From the NCBI GenBank assembly GCA_031769625.1, contig JAUIMM010000124.1, positions 3,672,501 through 3,736,500 of the forward strand: DNA of 64,000 bases, in the 5' to 3' direction. This stretch comes from Taudactylus pleione (Eukaryota > Chordata > Amphibia > Anura > Myobatrachidae). The notes below the pieces were generated by a model. That model saw only the letters and a list, made by a program, of their open reading frames with translations. It was not told where the DNA came from and did not search any database. Each line of letters begins with the position of its first letter. The first letter of the stretch is position 1. Below, in pieces: positions 1-12,900 of this stretch. The translations under genes were made by a program, and so were the position numbers.

Positions 1-748
1 GGTAGCAGGGGAGCAGCGCCCGGGGTGTTCAATCACCGTGACCTGCTGCCTGCTCAGTAGATTAAAAAAAATTAAATGAACTAAGCAGAAGCTGCAGTAG
101 CAGCCCATAAAAACATGCCCACTCCTTAGAGACCAAACTAAAACGGTCTCTCTGGCTGAGGGGAAGAATATAGGGGAGAGGAAGTCTGCTGTTGGGTAAA
201 AAAGAAGATTAACTAGTTGGTGCCCAAGCTCCTCTGCTCCACTCTTCACCCATGGTGCCCAATGCCCCCCATGAATGACAAAACAGATATTCATCACCCC
301 CTTCCCCCAGTTATTTTGGACCTAAACTTTACTTCCAGGTATATGTGCCTGAATTGTATAGTGGAGACTGGATGCAGATGTCATGATGAACAAGGTAAAA
401 TAGGTACCATACTCCAGGGAACTGGAATATGCACGTGAAGTCATTACTTAAAAGAGAAGCCTTTCCCGTCCAGTATATCATTCTCCAGGCAGCAAATCAA
501 AACCCTAAAATTAAGGACAGTGGGCTCCTATGTGTAAAAGTGTACCATTAATTATAATCAAATATAAATATAATTATATATATTAGAAATTGGTGGTCCC
601 AGATCCTAGAATATTGAAACTTATGTTATTCATTTACAATTGCTGTTAGTTTAATAGGAAGACATTAGCATGTAGTAATAGTGAATGTAGCACAGGATGA
701 GGTATAATAATTATTGTACAGAAACCTCTACTACATCAGATAGGTTAC

Positions 749-939
749 CTGGATCTATAGCAGTTGTTTCTGAAGTGTCCATAAAAATACCGCCCGTTTC
801 ATCATCTTCAAAGTCTTCATCACGCATACTACCCAATGATATTTCTTCATCATCATCTTCAGCATCAATGTCCCAGTCAGAACCAGAATCATCGTCCTGT
901 GATTTTTTCTTTGTTGATTTTTCACTTGGTTTTAGGTTC
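749..939 (-). CDS. CEBPZ: CEBPZ exon 12 (acidic segment)
   Basis: This 191-nt exon has acceptor TTTAAG at 942-940 and donor CAG/GTAACC at 749/748. It enters in phase 2 and leaves in phase 1. It encodes a lysine/serine stretch followed by an Asp/Glu-rich run and the motif EEISLGSM, which matches the acidic region with VSLGSM in mammalian CEBPZ. The next coding exon is not visible to the left. Confidence 0.92.
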
Positions 940-3900
940 CTTAAATGAAGATTAAACAATTTATGCAGCATAATTGTATTAAAATGATAAATGCAATGAC
1001 AGCTAAATGTTGTTCACTATAGCCCAGTTCCAACTCCCAAGACACATTGTCATATACAACCTTGTGTGTCCTTATAGCAGAATTAGAAGAGTCCTTTATC
1101 ATGGCTGCAATCTACATACAATCACGGTTTGTTTAATAAACCTCTGGAGAATGTATAAAAGGGATTATTAGTAATATAGAAAGAATGTGCTATGAAATAC
1201 TCTTCTGAAAGAATACCTTGAAGATTTGGAAACAGTGTTACAACTATAACATACAAAAAAGGATTAAGCACATTTAGGATAGTGTTGGACATCTTACCCA
1301 GCAAAATCAATATCATCTTTTTTGTCACTGTAGTAATTGTCTCCTTCAAACGAATCTATACAAGGAAAAAAAAAAAAAAAAAAAAAAAAACAACATTTGC
1401 ATAAGCAATGAAAAGATCAGGATTTTATGCAGTTAGAGATGTCATGTTCTAAGTGTACTAACTACTTGGCTTACAACATTAGTTATCAGCAACGGAATCT
1501 CATATTGGGAATTTATCAATTTTGCACAAAATTCATTAAAACCCGATTCCATGCTTCTCTTTGGATGTAAAACTACACTCCCCTGTACAGGAACTAAACG
1601 GGGTTCTGGCTTCAATCTTCTGACCGAGCAAGGGTGTAGGATAGATTAACAGCATCAACTCTAACACTAAGGGTGAATTTTTAAGACATTGGGTTATTAA
1701 CATTTGTGAGAGGTTTCTGATTAACAAAACGTGACGCCTGACTTGTAGTAGCCCAATACACTTTAACTTGGTGTATGCCATCAAAAATTCTCTTGTCAGA
1801 TTTATTAATAGAACACCAAGAATTTGTGATGGTGCCATCATCCTCAATGCAAATGAGGTATTGAGATCATTGACTTAAAGGACATATAGAGGTAGGTTCA
1901 CTTGAACTAAAAAGAGTGACAATTGCCTCACTCCAGGACATAGCCCATGGCAAGACTAGGGCAAGGCTATACAACTAAATCTCAGGAATGCGTTTGCCTC
2001 TAGTCAGCCATTGTAGCTGGCATATGACATTAAGCTCTACTAGGAGAGACACTCTATTAATTAAAATCGCATGTTAGTGAATATCAATATGGACCATTCT
2101 AAAGCTCCCAGCTGATGCCTAATGCTGGGCATACACGGCCAGATAAAATGTCTGTCAGACCGACAGACATTTTATCTGGCCGGCTGCCAGCCGGAGATGT
2201 CGCCGGCATACACTGTGATTTCTCTCACAGTGTATTCGGCAGACATCTGCGCTCCGCCCCCGGGGGAGGAGACATTTCCCTGTTCCTACAGAAGGAACAC
2301 AGGAAATGTCTGTCTGTCGGCCGCGGCTGGGCATACACTGCCCGATGCGGCCGACAGTTTAACGAAAAATATTGCATCGGACGGGCATGCTGGACAATCC
2401 GGCATGCCTGACTGAGCAATATTTAACCCTCGGGTCGCCCCCCCCCCCCCCACACGCTACAATTATCGGGGCGTTCCGCCGATATCAGGCGGATCGCCCC
2501 GATAATTGTAGCTTGTATGGCCAGCATAAGGCATGCAAGACTTGACACCTTCCAGAAATTTGTGTTTCCATGAAAACTAAGACCATCAGTTATGTTCTGC
2601 AACAAAAATAACAAAGAAGACAAAAACCCTCTTACCAAGAATTTCTTCAAACTCATCATCATCCACATCTTCTAGACTCTCTTCATCTTCATTTCGCTTA
2701 TGCTTCTGTTTATCGGTAGACACTTTTTTGAAGTATCTATTATTTGATAAATTATGTATTAAAAAGTGGGTGAAACAGAAACTACATCACAATATAATAC
2801 AAACTAGCTACGTTACTGAGTATATTGTAACAATTATATAAAAAAAATCAATACATTATCTACCTAACGCTACTCACTTTTCTTTCTTATATAGCTTTTC
2901 ACATAATACACACACACACACACACATATATACATATATATATATATATATATTTACACACAAATATATGGGTATGTGTATACATACAAACATATTTTGA
3001 AGCCTATAAATTGCCTATTGAAATAAAGATCCCAAGCCTCACAAACACTCTTTCCGTCTTTTCTAGTTCTTTTATTTATCCTACATGATTTTTCCTTGTG
3101 CTGCATTAGGGTAAATGTTTCCTTTATTGGATAGTATACATACATACATAAATACACACGCACATACATATATACATACACAATTTTTTGTCCATTTTAC
3201 CTGTGGAAGAATACTTCATCAACTGGTATTTCCTTTTCTTCTTTTTCAATAAACGTGGCACTGTTAACTAAAAGGTGCAAATATCATATTTTGCCACATC
3301 GCTGTAGTTTTTCAATTACGACCGATCATATTAAAAGGCAAAACCAAGCTGGTTTTGCCTTTAAAACGATTGCCGTTTTAAAAATACAGAAAGACTAGCA
3401 GGAGTTCCTGCAGCGGCTGCAAGTCACACCCTATTACATAAGCCCCCAAGTGTCAGTTTAGGTACAAATTAGTAAGCATAGTTTAAACTTTGACTTAAAA
3501 TAGGGATGTCGTTATGTTAATAATGGGCTAGAATTCACAATGTTAATGCAGTGAAATATTAACACTAGTAAATAAGCTTTATACAAACTATTTATGCTAC
3601 TGATAGTCAAACAAAATCAATACTTGAAAGAGGGTAAAAAGACCACTGAAAGTTTTAATATACACTATTTTTTTTTTTCTGTAGGCACACTACCAATGAG
3701 CTGGCTTTCATTCCGAGCCACCGTATCTGTGTTCTCCTGAGACACATTTATCACTGCAGATGGGTTCTGGTCTAAAGATCTACAGTAAAAAGGTAGACAA
3801 TGTCTAGACAGACACCAGATGTTAGACAGTCAATAGACAGGGACAAAAGGTCGACATGTAAGAAGGTCTAGACTTTTTACTGTAGATCTTTCAATCCACA

Positions 3901-6900
3901 TTCCTGCTGATGACCGGCACACAAGTTCCAATATCCTGCTTTACAGAACAAATAGTGGAGGTCAGAAGAGAGTGACCTGCACCACTGTAATATAATGAGC
4001 AATCCCCTTAAATGGTATCCTGACAAAGTAGTAACAATAGTAATCTGACGCAATTCACAACTATCCACAACACAGTCCCGATGTGGCCGGACATCCCCAT
4101 ACACTTATATGGTGGAGTTTGATTGCGGGAACGGACGCCATCTTTAGATGAGGATAATTCCCGAAGCATCGTTCCTTTATTTAGGAAAGAGAGCCGGGTT
4201 GAAAAGAACTATCCATTCTGATCCCCCTGGATCTTTGCTCCCTCCAGTCTAAAGTCCGTTCATGCACACGCAGTAACACTTCCGGGTCAAACACATCAGT
4301 GTAAACTTCTAACTCTAGTAATTACCAGTCAAAGTGATAGGGTTCTTGAGTACAGCTGCTTTTCAGGACAACTGTCTCCACACTGAAGCAATATTGAATT
4401 GCTCTGGACAGTTTAGTAACCATAGCCTCAGTGAGTTAGATAGTAATGTATCTGGGTGAGCAGATGGGTCTGGATGATGAACAGGCCCCAAAAACTGGAG
4501 TTTCGACGCAGTTATTGAATTGCTGTGTTTCAGATCATAACTAGCAGATTATATTACTTTTGTAAAGGGACCAAAGCAAAAATTTCTACCTGGATATTTC
4601 TGTTCATTCATGTACAGCTTCTTCTTCTTTTGGTGCATTAAATATCCTCTGTTCTCTGTGCAAATAATCATTTGTATTATTATACCCTGCTTATTTATAA
4701 TAAACATACTGTATTAATAGTCTCTTGTTATCACAGTTTGAAAAAATAATTTACATGGAATTCCAAAGATGGTATTTCTTACATAACACTGCACAGCAAT
4801 GAAAACGTTTCCGATGTAAAAATAGTTACTTCTAATTGAATTCAGCATGCAAAGAATGAATATGACATTTAAAACTCTCAGCTCTGAGTTCCGAGATATA
4901 GCCCATTTATGATGATGTAGGGGTAATCCTAGTGAAGTGGGCAGAATGGAGAGAATCTTACCAGCAATCTGCATTCCGTGCAGAGGGGGCGGGGCCTAAT
5001 GACCCAATTAAATGAGTTATTTGTCCCCTCCCCTATTCAAATATATGCGATTCATGGGATTACCCAGAAAAGATAACTGTGGTGCACTGAGTGACATGCA
5101 TAGTGAGCGATTCCACCAAGACATTTCAGCAATGGAACAAAGCTATCAGGGTATGTGATCACTACTGTTGGACAGTGACAAGAGATGCCCCAGAAGAGGA
5201 GTCCAAGCGACAAGCAAAGAGGAAGCACCCCCATGAATAGGTCACTATACTAGATAGTACTTTCGTATGCTGTATGTTTGTTTCATATGCTGTATGTTTG
5301 TTTCGTTTTGTGTTCTTATTTGTGGTTGATAGAAAATAAATAACAGTTGTTTTAATTCAATCAAGAAAACATCAGATTATTGTAAAATAGCTTTTTCACT
5401 ATGACTATATTACTAATGTACATACAGTATAGTGCAAGTAGTGTAGCTCAAAAAATAGAGCTAGTAAAAACATTCTGAAATCATTTTAGTTTTTCTTGAC
5501 TATTTTTAGAAAGGAAACAAATTAAAAGTATTAATTTGTTGTACAGTGTAATCAGTTTTCTGACCCCACTTACAAAGCATTACCTTGAAGTTTTGGTTGT
5601 TTTGGGTTGCGATACACAAAGCGGTCCAGAAACCTCATAAGTGTGAAATCTTGCAGGGGGTCACCAGTGTACTGAATAGAGTTTCCCTGTAGTGGAAGAA
5701 AGGTTTTCAGATCACCAAGATATGCTGAGATTTTTAACTTCTTCAAAACATTGGCTGATATTTATGGGGGAATTCAATTATACCCGATATTCTTTAGAGT
5801 GCGAAAAACTGGTGTTTTTTGCGTTTTTCTTTTAACGCCCAACTCAATTGGTTCCCGTTTTTCCACATGGAAAAATATTTGTGTGGCGAAAACACACAGG
5901 ATCCGCGTTAATGCACTGAGCTGTGTGTTTTCGCGGCCCTGGCTGTCATAACTGGGCTAGTTATCGGGCATGGTTTTTCACCTGCCTTGGTAAGACTGCT
6001 ACCACTGAGAAACAGTCTCCTTTCCTCTGTGGGGGTAGGTGGGGGAGCGCTCACAGTGATCGTGGCCCCCCTGGATTTGCTCCTGGCTGAAGGGCTCACA
6101 GCACCCCTCCCCCTTCTCTGCGCTATTTTTTTTCTCTTTTTCCCTAAGGGGGCATGGCCATGCCTCGAGATTAGACTGCGCCCTACGATAAATTTCCGAC
6201 TTCGTGGCTAATTGAATTAGCCAATTAGCCGGCTGTACAGTCCTTAATTGGATTCCCCCCTTAATGTTAAAGTCCATTCAAATGGGAATTTTTTTTTTTT
6301 TTTAGTCCACCCATGTGAATTTTATGGGTTTTTTTTCAGGTAGGGCTTTATTTTGATAGCATACTGGAGAATATTTATTTTATGGCAAAGGTAAAACAAC
6401 AAGCTAAGATAGAAATACACAATTCTTTCATGGCTTTTTCCACATTATGGACTGATGTAGGATGAGTACAAGGCTAGTTGTGTGAATGTGCACTGTGCAT
6501 GCCCGAAACAGTTTGCCCATGCATAATTCGGAAACCTATCTGCTCGAGGATGGGTGTAACAAGGCAAGTACAGCGAGGATGAGTGTGCACAATTGGAAAC
6601 ATATGTAGACCAGGGAAAATCAGCACATACGCCAAACAGTATTTGCAACTGAACTTGGGCAGGTGTAAATAGGATAATGATGGTCACCAGCACTAGGGAA
6701 CTGAATGGGACAGCTACTTTTTGTTTAAGGAAATTCTTTTTGCGTTTGTGAGGCGGGGAGTTGTTTCTGCTTTATTAGAGACATTTTGGTAGTTTAGTGA
6801 ATACCTAACAGAGAAAGCTGCACATAATATAATACATGGGTGCAAGTTGAACCTAAGTGTCTGTAACAAGTGCATGGCGTAAACCAGCTGAATGTGCTAC

Positions 6901-9900
6901 TCCTACTAACCAGAATGCATCTCTTTCTCTACACATAACAGGAAAGATGCTATTTTTGCATGCAAATTTTTCAGCTGGGATCACAGGGATGACATTGGGG
7001 TATAGCCTGGAGAGGAGAGCCTGGGCACCAAATAGTTAATGAAAATTACCCACAAGGCCAGGCTCCTCTCCATACCCCGCGCACAGCCACAGGCCATCAG
7101 TTTGAGTTTGGTGCCGGCAGCAGCTGGCACCAGTTTATAGGGGGGCTGCTTTAGGTGTTCCCCCGCAGTTAATTTTATTTATGTTTACAACGACACCCCC
7201 ACTGCAGATCCACCGCCAATTGCTGCAACACTGGCGTATGGGTCAGTGACTTCAGCCGTGAGCTTTAACATACCGGAGCTGCAGATGGTGCCCACCAGGA
7301 CAAGGTTAAGTGGCTGCAGGTTCGCAGCTGTTTACGCCAGAGTAGGAGACCTCCGGCACTGCTGACAATGAGGGATCCCGATCTCCCGTTCTTCCCGCTA
7401 AGCACCAGGGATTAAATATGGAGCAGGGGACTGCTTATTAGCAGCAGCAGCCATTTTCCCTGGGGTTATGCCAGACAGGGAAAACCGGCGCTTCCCTGTT
7501 AGGCCCCTCCCCCAACCCTGGGGCGCGCTTTCCCTCCGCGGCCAGTAAGCTCCAGATAGATCCTCCCTTCTCTCCTCCCCCTCCTAAACGCTGAATGGCC
7601 AATTTACCTCATTGCCTGTCTCAGCGTTGGAGAGAGAAGCTGGGCTCCAGTCCCCTCTCATAGCCTGCTCCAGCAGCTACGCTAGATTAACTGCTCCTTC
7701 CTGCTTATTTAGGCTGGTTAGTTGAGCTTCATTGTTGGTCTCTGTGTATGCAAATAGGTGTACTTTTACCTGTGTCTCTGTACCTGCTGTATGTGTGTGT
7801 ATCATCATCATCATCTTATTTATATGGCACCACAAATGTTCCGCAGCGCCTTACAAAGTACATAAAGTTGTAGACAAGAAACTTACAGAACAATACAATA
7901 CAGGACCAGGACATGGATAATATATATTGCTACATTAGCGACCATAACACTCAGATAAGCAATAGAGCATAAGCAACCAAGTGTTAGGTGCCCTAGTGGT
8001 GAGTAAGAAGTAGATGAAACTAAAGTAGGGAGAAGCACAAAAGGGTAGAGGGCCCTGCTCGTAAGAGCTTACATTCTAAAAGGGAGGGAAAGACAAACAG
8101 GGGTGACACAGATGGGGTAGATTTGGAGGAAGGAGCATGCATCAGGGAGTTAGAATGATAGCTGGAAGGCTTTGATGAAGTAGTGGGTCTTGAGAGCCCG
8201 TTTGAATGATTGCAAAGAGGTGGAGAGTCTGATGGGGAGTGGAAGAGAGTTCCAGAGGTGGGGAGCAGTGCGGGCAAAATCTTGGAGGCGGGAGTAAGAG
8301 GAAGTAATCAGCTGGCATGAAAGGCGGCGTGCATTAGTTGAAGGAAGAGAGTGAAGGGAGAGGAGATCAGAGATGTATAAGGGGGAAGATTGGGCGGGGG
8401 CTTTGTAAGCGAGCGTGAGAACCTTAAATTGGGTTCTAAAAGGGAAGGGGAGCCAGTGGAGGGCTTGTAGGAGAGGGGAAGCAGATGTAGAGCATTGGAG
8501 AAGGAGATAAGCCATGCAGCAGCATTAAGGATAGACTGGAGAGGAGAGGGATGGGATTTGGGAGAGGCCAGATAGGAGGAGGTTACAGTAGTCCAATCTG
8601 GAGATGACCAGTGAGTATATGAGGGTTTTTGCAGCATCCTGGGTGAGATAGGGTCTGATCTTAGAAATATTTTTGAGATGGAAACGACAGGACTGTAAGA
8701 GGTTCTGGATATGTGGTTTGGGATGAGCCCAGGATAACTCCAAGACAGCGCACCTTGGGACTAGATGAGACAGTTATTCCATCAATTGATAAAGAAATAG
8801 TGGGAAGTGAGGTTATGTGGGAGGGTGGAAAGACTATCAGCTCTGTCTTAGACATATTAAGTTTAAGAAATCGCTGGGACATCCGGGGAGAGATAGCAGA
8901 GAGATAGTTAGAGATACGAGTCAGAAGAGAGGGGGAGAGATCAGGGGAGTAAAGGTAGATTTGAGTACCATCAGCATAGAGATGATAATGGAGGTCAAAA
9001 GAGCTGAGGAGTTCACCTAGAGAGGAAGTATAGAGGGAGAATAGGAGAGGTACAAGAACAGAACCTTGAGGAACACCTACTGTAAGAGGCTGTGGGGCTG
9101 TATGTATGTATGTTCCAGCCAAGAACCGGCTTGGGCATCCAGCCTAACTCAGGTAATATCATAGTTTGTAGACTGCATGACAGTTCCAGTGCTACCTGTC
9201 CCTGTGCCACAGCTTCCCGTGGCGGAGCAACCCTGGATGCAGACTTTTGCACAGTCAGTCCAGGGGTTGGCTCAGGTGTCCACTTCCTTTCAACAGATGC
9301 TAGATAAGGATAGGGCTCCTAAACGTAGGCCTGCTCTACTCCGTTATCAGGCGGAGGTTCGGATTCAGAGGTGTCTTCAGAGGAGGCTATATCCCCAGTA
9401 GATGTAGAGGCTCTTATCAGTAAAGCAGTAATATCCATTCTACTAGTGGAGGACTTGGAGCTACTGTCAAGATCCAAGGCACCTCTTTTTAAGAGGCAGA
9501 AGACGACCGTTGCAGTCTTCAGCACAAGCTAGACGACCTCCTGGCGGACCTAGTAGGCGCTTTCAGGTTTCCAAGCATATTGCTACCTTTTACCCTCACC
9601 CAGCAGCAGATAGGGCAAAGTGGGTGTCTCCTCCCCCAGTGGATATCCACATTACTAGTCTTATTAGGTAGTCTTATTAAAGTCAATCTATGTTAATGCA
9701 GGTGCTCTGGCCAATCTAGACCTTGCATCAGCTTAGGTGGCTAAAGGTGTCGGCCGCTGGGCAGACACTTTGGAGGAAGAGTTTACCTCTGGCACGCACA
9801 GAGGTGAACTGGTCTACTTGTTTGTGCATGTTAGAGAGCTGGCTGCTTATCTCTCCGAAGCAGCCACAGATTCAGGAATTTCGGCTTCAGCAATTGCAGC

Positions 9901-12900
9901 CAGAAAAGCACTCTAGCTGCACACCTGGAAGGCAGACACGGAATCCAAACAGGCCCTAGAAGCCCTTTCCTTTTCAGGTGACATTACGTTCAGTCCGGAA
10001 TTGGACAAGATGTGACCACATTAGCAGCATCTAAATCTGCTTTCTTACTGTCAGTCGCCACTCCGAGACCTAGGACTTCAGTCTCTCATTCCTTTCGTCC
10101 GCAGGGCAAAGCCAGAGGTCAACCATTTCCCAGAAGCCAGGGTTCGGCCCCTAAAAGCTCCAAACTCAGAGGGAAGCAACACTGATCCACTAGACGTCCA
10201 GCTACCAAGCCAGGGGACAAGCCTGCCGCATGATGGGGCAGGCCTCCTCCCGGGGGACCTTGGAGTGAGAGGCCGGCTTATTAGTTTTTCGGCAGTGTCG
10301 ATGCAGACAATGACAGACGCTTGAGTCAGAGACGTCATGTCTCGGGGCTACGCTCTCACTTTCAACAGCGTCCGCCTGCCCGGTTCTTTTCTACCGGCCT
10401 CCCTACACAGCCAGATAATGCAGAAGCTCTTGAGGAGTCTATTCGCTCACTCATGGCCTCAGGAGCAGAAATCCCTGTTCCCCCGTCCCAGAGAGGGTTA
10501 GGCTTTTATGCCAATCTGTTTCTGGTTCAGAAGCCGAATGGCTCTTTTCGACCCATCTGTAGTTTGAAACACCTGAACAAATTCCTCTGAATTGCCAAAT
10601 TCCACATGGCGTCGCTTCAGTCCATCATTGGATCCGAGGGATTTTATGGCATCGTTGGATACCCAAGATGCCTATTTGCATATCCCTATGCGAGCCAATT
10701 ACCAACACTTTCTCAGGTTTGCAATTCAAACCAGCCATTATCAGTTTCAGACGTTACCCTTTGGTCTGTCCTCGGCCCCTCGTATGTTCACGGAGTTCAT
10801 GGCGGTAATGGCAGAACATCTTCACCGCAAGGGCATCAGAATTTTTACTGTACCTGGACGATGACTTCTTTTGGCCCAATCTCCGACAATTATCACAGAT
10901 CACATTCATCTAACAGTGGAGCATCTACAGTCCCACGGATGGATACGCAATTGGAGGAAATCGACGCTATCACGCCCCAGGAGATTGCTCCACCTGGGAG
11001 CCTTGTTGGATTCCAAAGCTCATAGAGTCTTCCTCCCTCCAGACAAGATCGTGACCTTGCAAGCCAGAATCCGCACCTTTCTAGGCCAGCGTTGGGTGGC
11101 CATACACTTTTGCATGCAGATTCTGGGGTCTTCAGTCTCAACGTTCACATTGGTGGAGTAGGTCCCACTCCCGGCCTCTTCAAAAGGGTCATTCTAAAGC
11201 GATGGATCAAGTCTGGCCCAAACCTCATGGCACAGACTCTGGTTCTTCCCCAGGAGTTACGTCTCTTCCTACTGTGGTGGCTCCAGCGCTCACATCTGTA
11301 CAAGGGATGCCCCTTTTAGATCCAGAACTGGGTCGTTCTTACAACTGATGGGGGCGGTAACCTGTCACCTAACCTTTCAGGGCAGTTGGATGCTACAGGA
11401 GAGCCAGCTTCCATCAACATCCTGGAACTACGTGCAATCTACAGGGCTCTGTGTCAGGCACAGCACCTACTTCAGGGAAGTCCGGTGAAGGTAGTCTGAC
11501 AATGCAACCGCAGTGGCCTACATAAGCCACCAGGGCGGCACCCACAGTCAGGGGAGCCATGCAGGAAGTCAGCTGAATTCTTTGTTTTGCGGAGCATCAT
11601 GTTCGAGCACTGTTCGCAGTCTTCATCCCGGAAGTTCGGAATTTGGTAGCGGACTCCCTCAGTCGTCAGGACGTTCAGGCAGGCAAGTGGGCGCTTCAAT
11701 CAGATGCCTTCCAACTCTTAGTCCACTAGGGGGCCTGCCGGACATCAACATGATGGCATTTCATTTCAATCATCAGCTACAGAAATAATGCTTCTGCACC
11801 AGGAATCCAGCAGCTCTCCTGGTAGATGCCCTAGCGGTTCCTTTGACCTTCCCTCTGATTTAAATTTTCCCTCCGACCTCAACAATTCCTTGGGTTCTCC
11901 ACAAGTTCAAATTGGGGGGAGGCACTATGATCCTGGTGGTACCGGATTGGCCTCGGTGCGTGTGGTACTCAGATCTACTGGGCCTCTCCATTGACGCACT
12001 GCTGCAACCGGTTCTGAGCCGTCTCGCTTTGACGGGGTGGCTCTTGAGACATCCGTCCTAAGAGCATAAGGATTCTCCAGGAGGGTCATTCAAACCATGC
12101 TGTAGGCTAGGAAGCCTTTTTCAGTATGTATCCATCACCGGGCTTGGCATACCTATTTTTCTTGGTGGACAACTAGGGTCTTAATCCCAGATCTTTCCTG
12201 CCTTTCCCCGTACACTTTCCTTTCTGCAGACAGGTCTGGATTTGGGCCTCTGGCTTTCGTCCTTGTAAGTCCATGTTTCAGCGTTGTCTGTTCTCTTTCA
12301 AAGGCAAGTAGGTCTGCTCCCGGACGTACAAACCTTTTTTCAGGGAGTTCTCCACATTCAGCCCCCGTTCGGGTCTCCTGTGGCTCCCTGGGACCTGTCT
12401 TTGGTTCTCAGAGTTCTCCACCCGGCTCCCTTTGAACCATTACAGATGGTGGATTTGCGCTGGCTTACATGGAAAAATTTTGCTGCCAGCCACTGCGTCA
12501 GCCCGGAGACTGTCAGAATTGAGCACCCTATCTTGTCACTCCCCGTTCCTTATTTTCCATTCAGACAGCGCTGGGCTACCTTCCCAAGGTGGTGTGCCAC
12601 TTCCACATAAATTAAGAGATTGTGGTACCTGCTTTCCAGACTGCGTATCCTTCTTAGCCAGAGGCTTCCTTGGATGTGGTAAAGGCGAGGGCCAGGGAGA
12701 TTCGCAAATCGAATTCGAAGTACATCTAACATGATGTGCATAAGAGTGGCTGGCCAGATACTAAACAGACCTTGGCCTGCTGGCTCAGCTTTCACAATTC
12801 ACCCCTGCCGTGGCGATGGCCCATTCCACACGGTTAGTGGGGACTTCTGGGGCAGCACACTGTGTGGCTTCTGCAGAACAGCTCTGTAAGGATGCCACAT

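Noticed and set aside
1..748. Search for CEBPZ exon 13 at the left edge
   Set aside because: No segment with the expected DFDFAG- or FVSAEEF-like translation and splice sites was found; only AT-rich intron is seen.
697..971. Ser-rich plus-strand frame opposite CEBPZ exon 12
   Set aside because: Antisense shadow of the Asp/Glu-rich coding exon.
2115..2419. Overlapping 60-98 codon frames in a GC-rich patch
   Set aside because: They lie within a 404-bp MITE with TAA flanks; no conserved domain.
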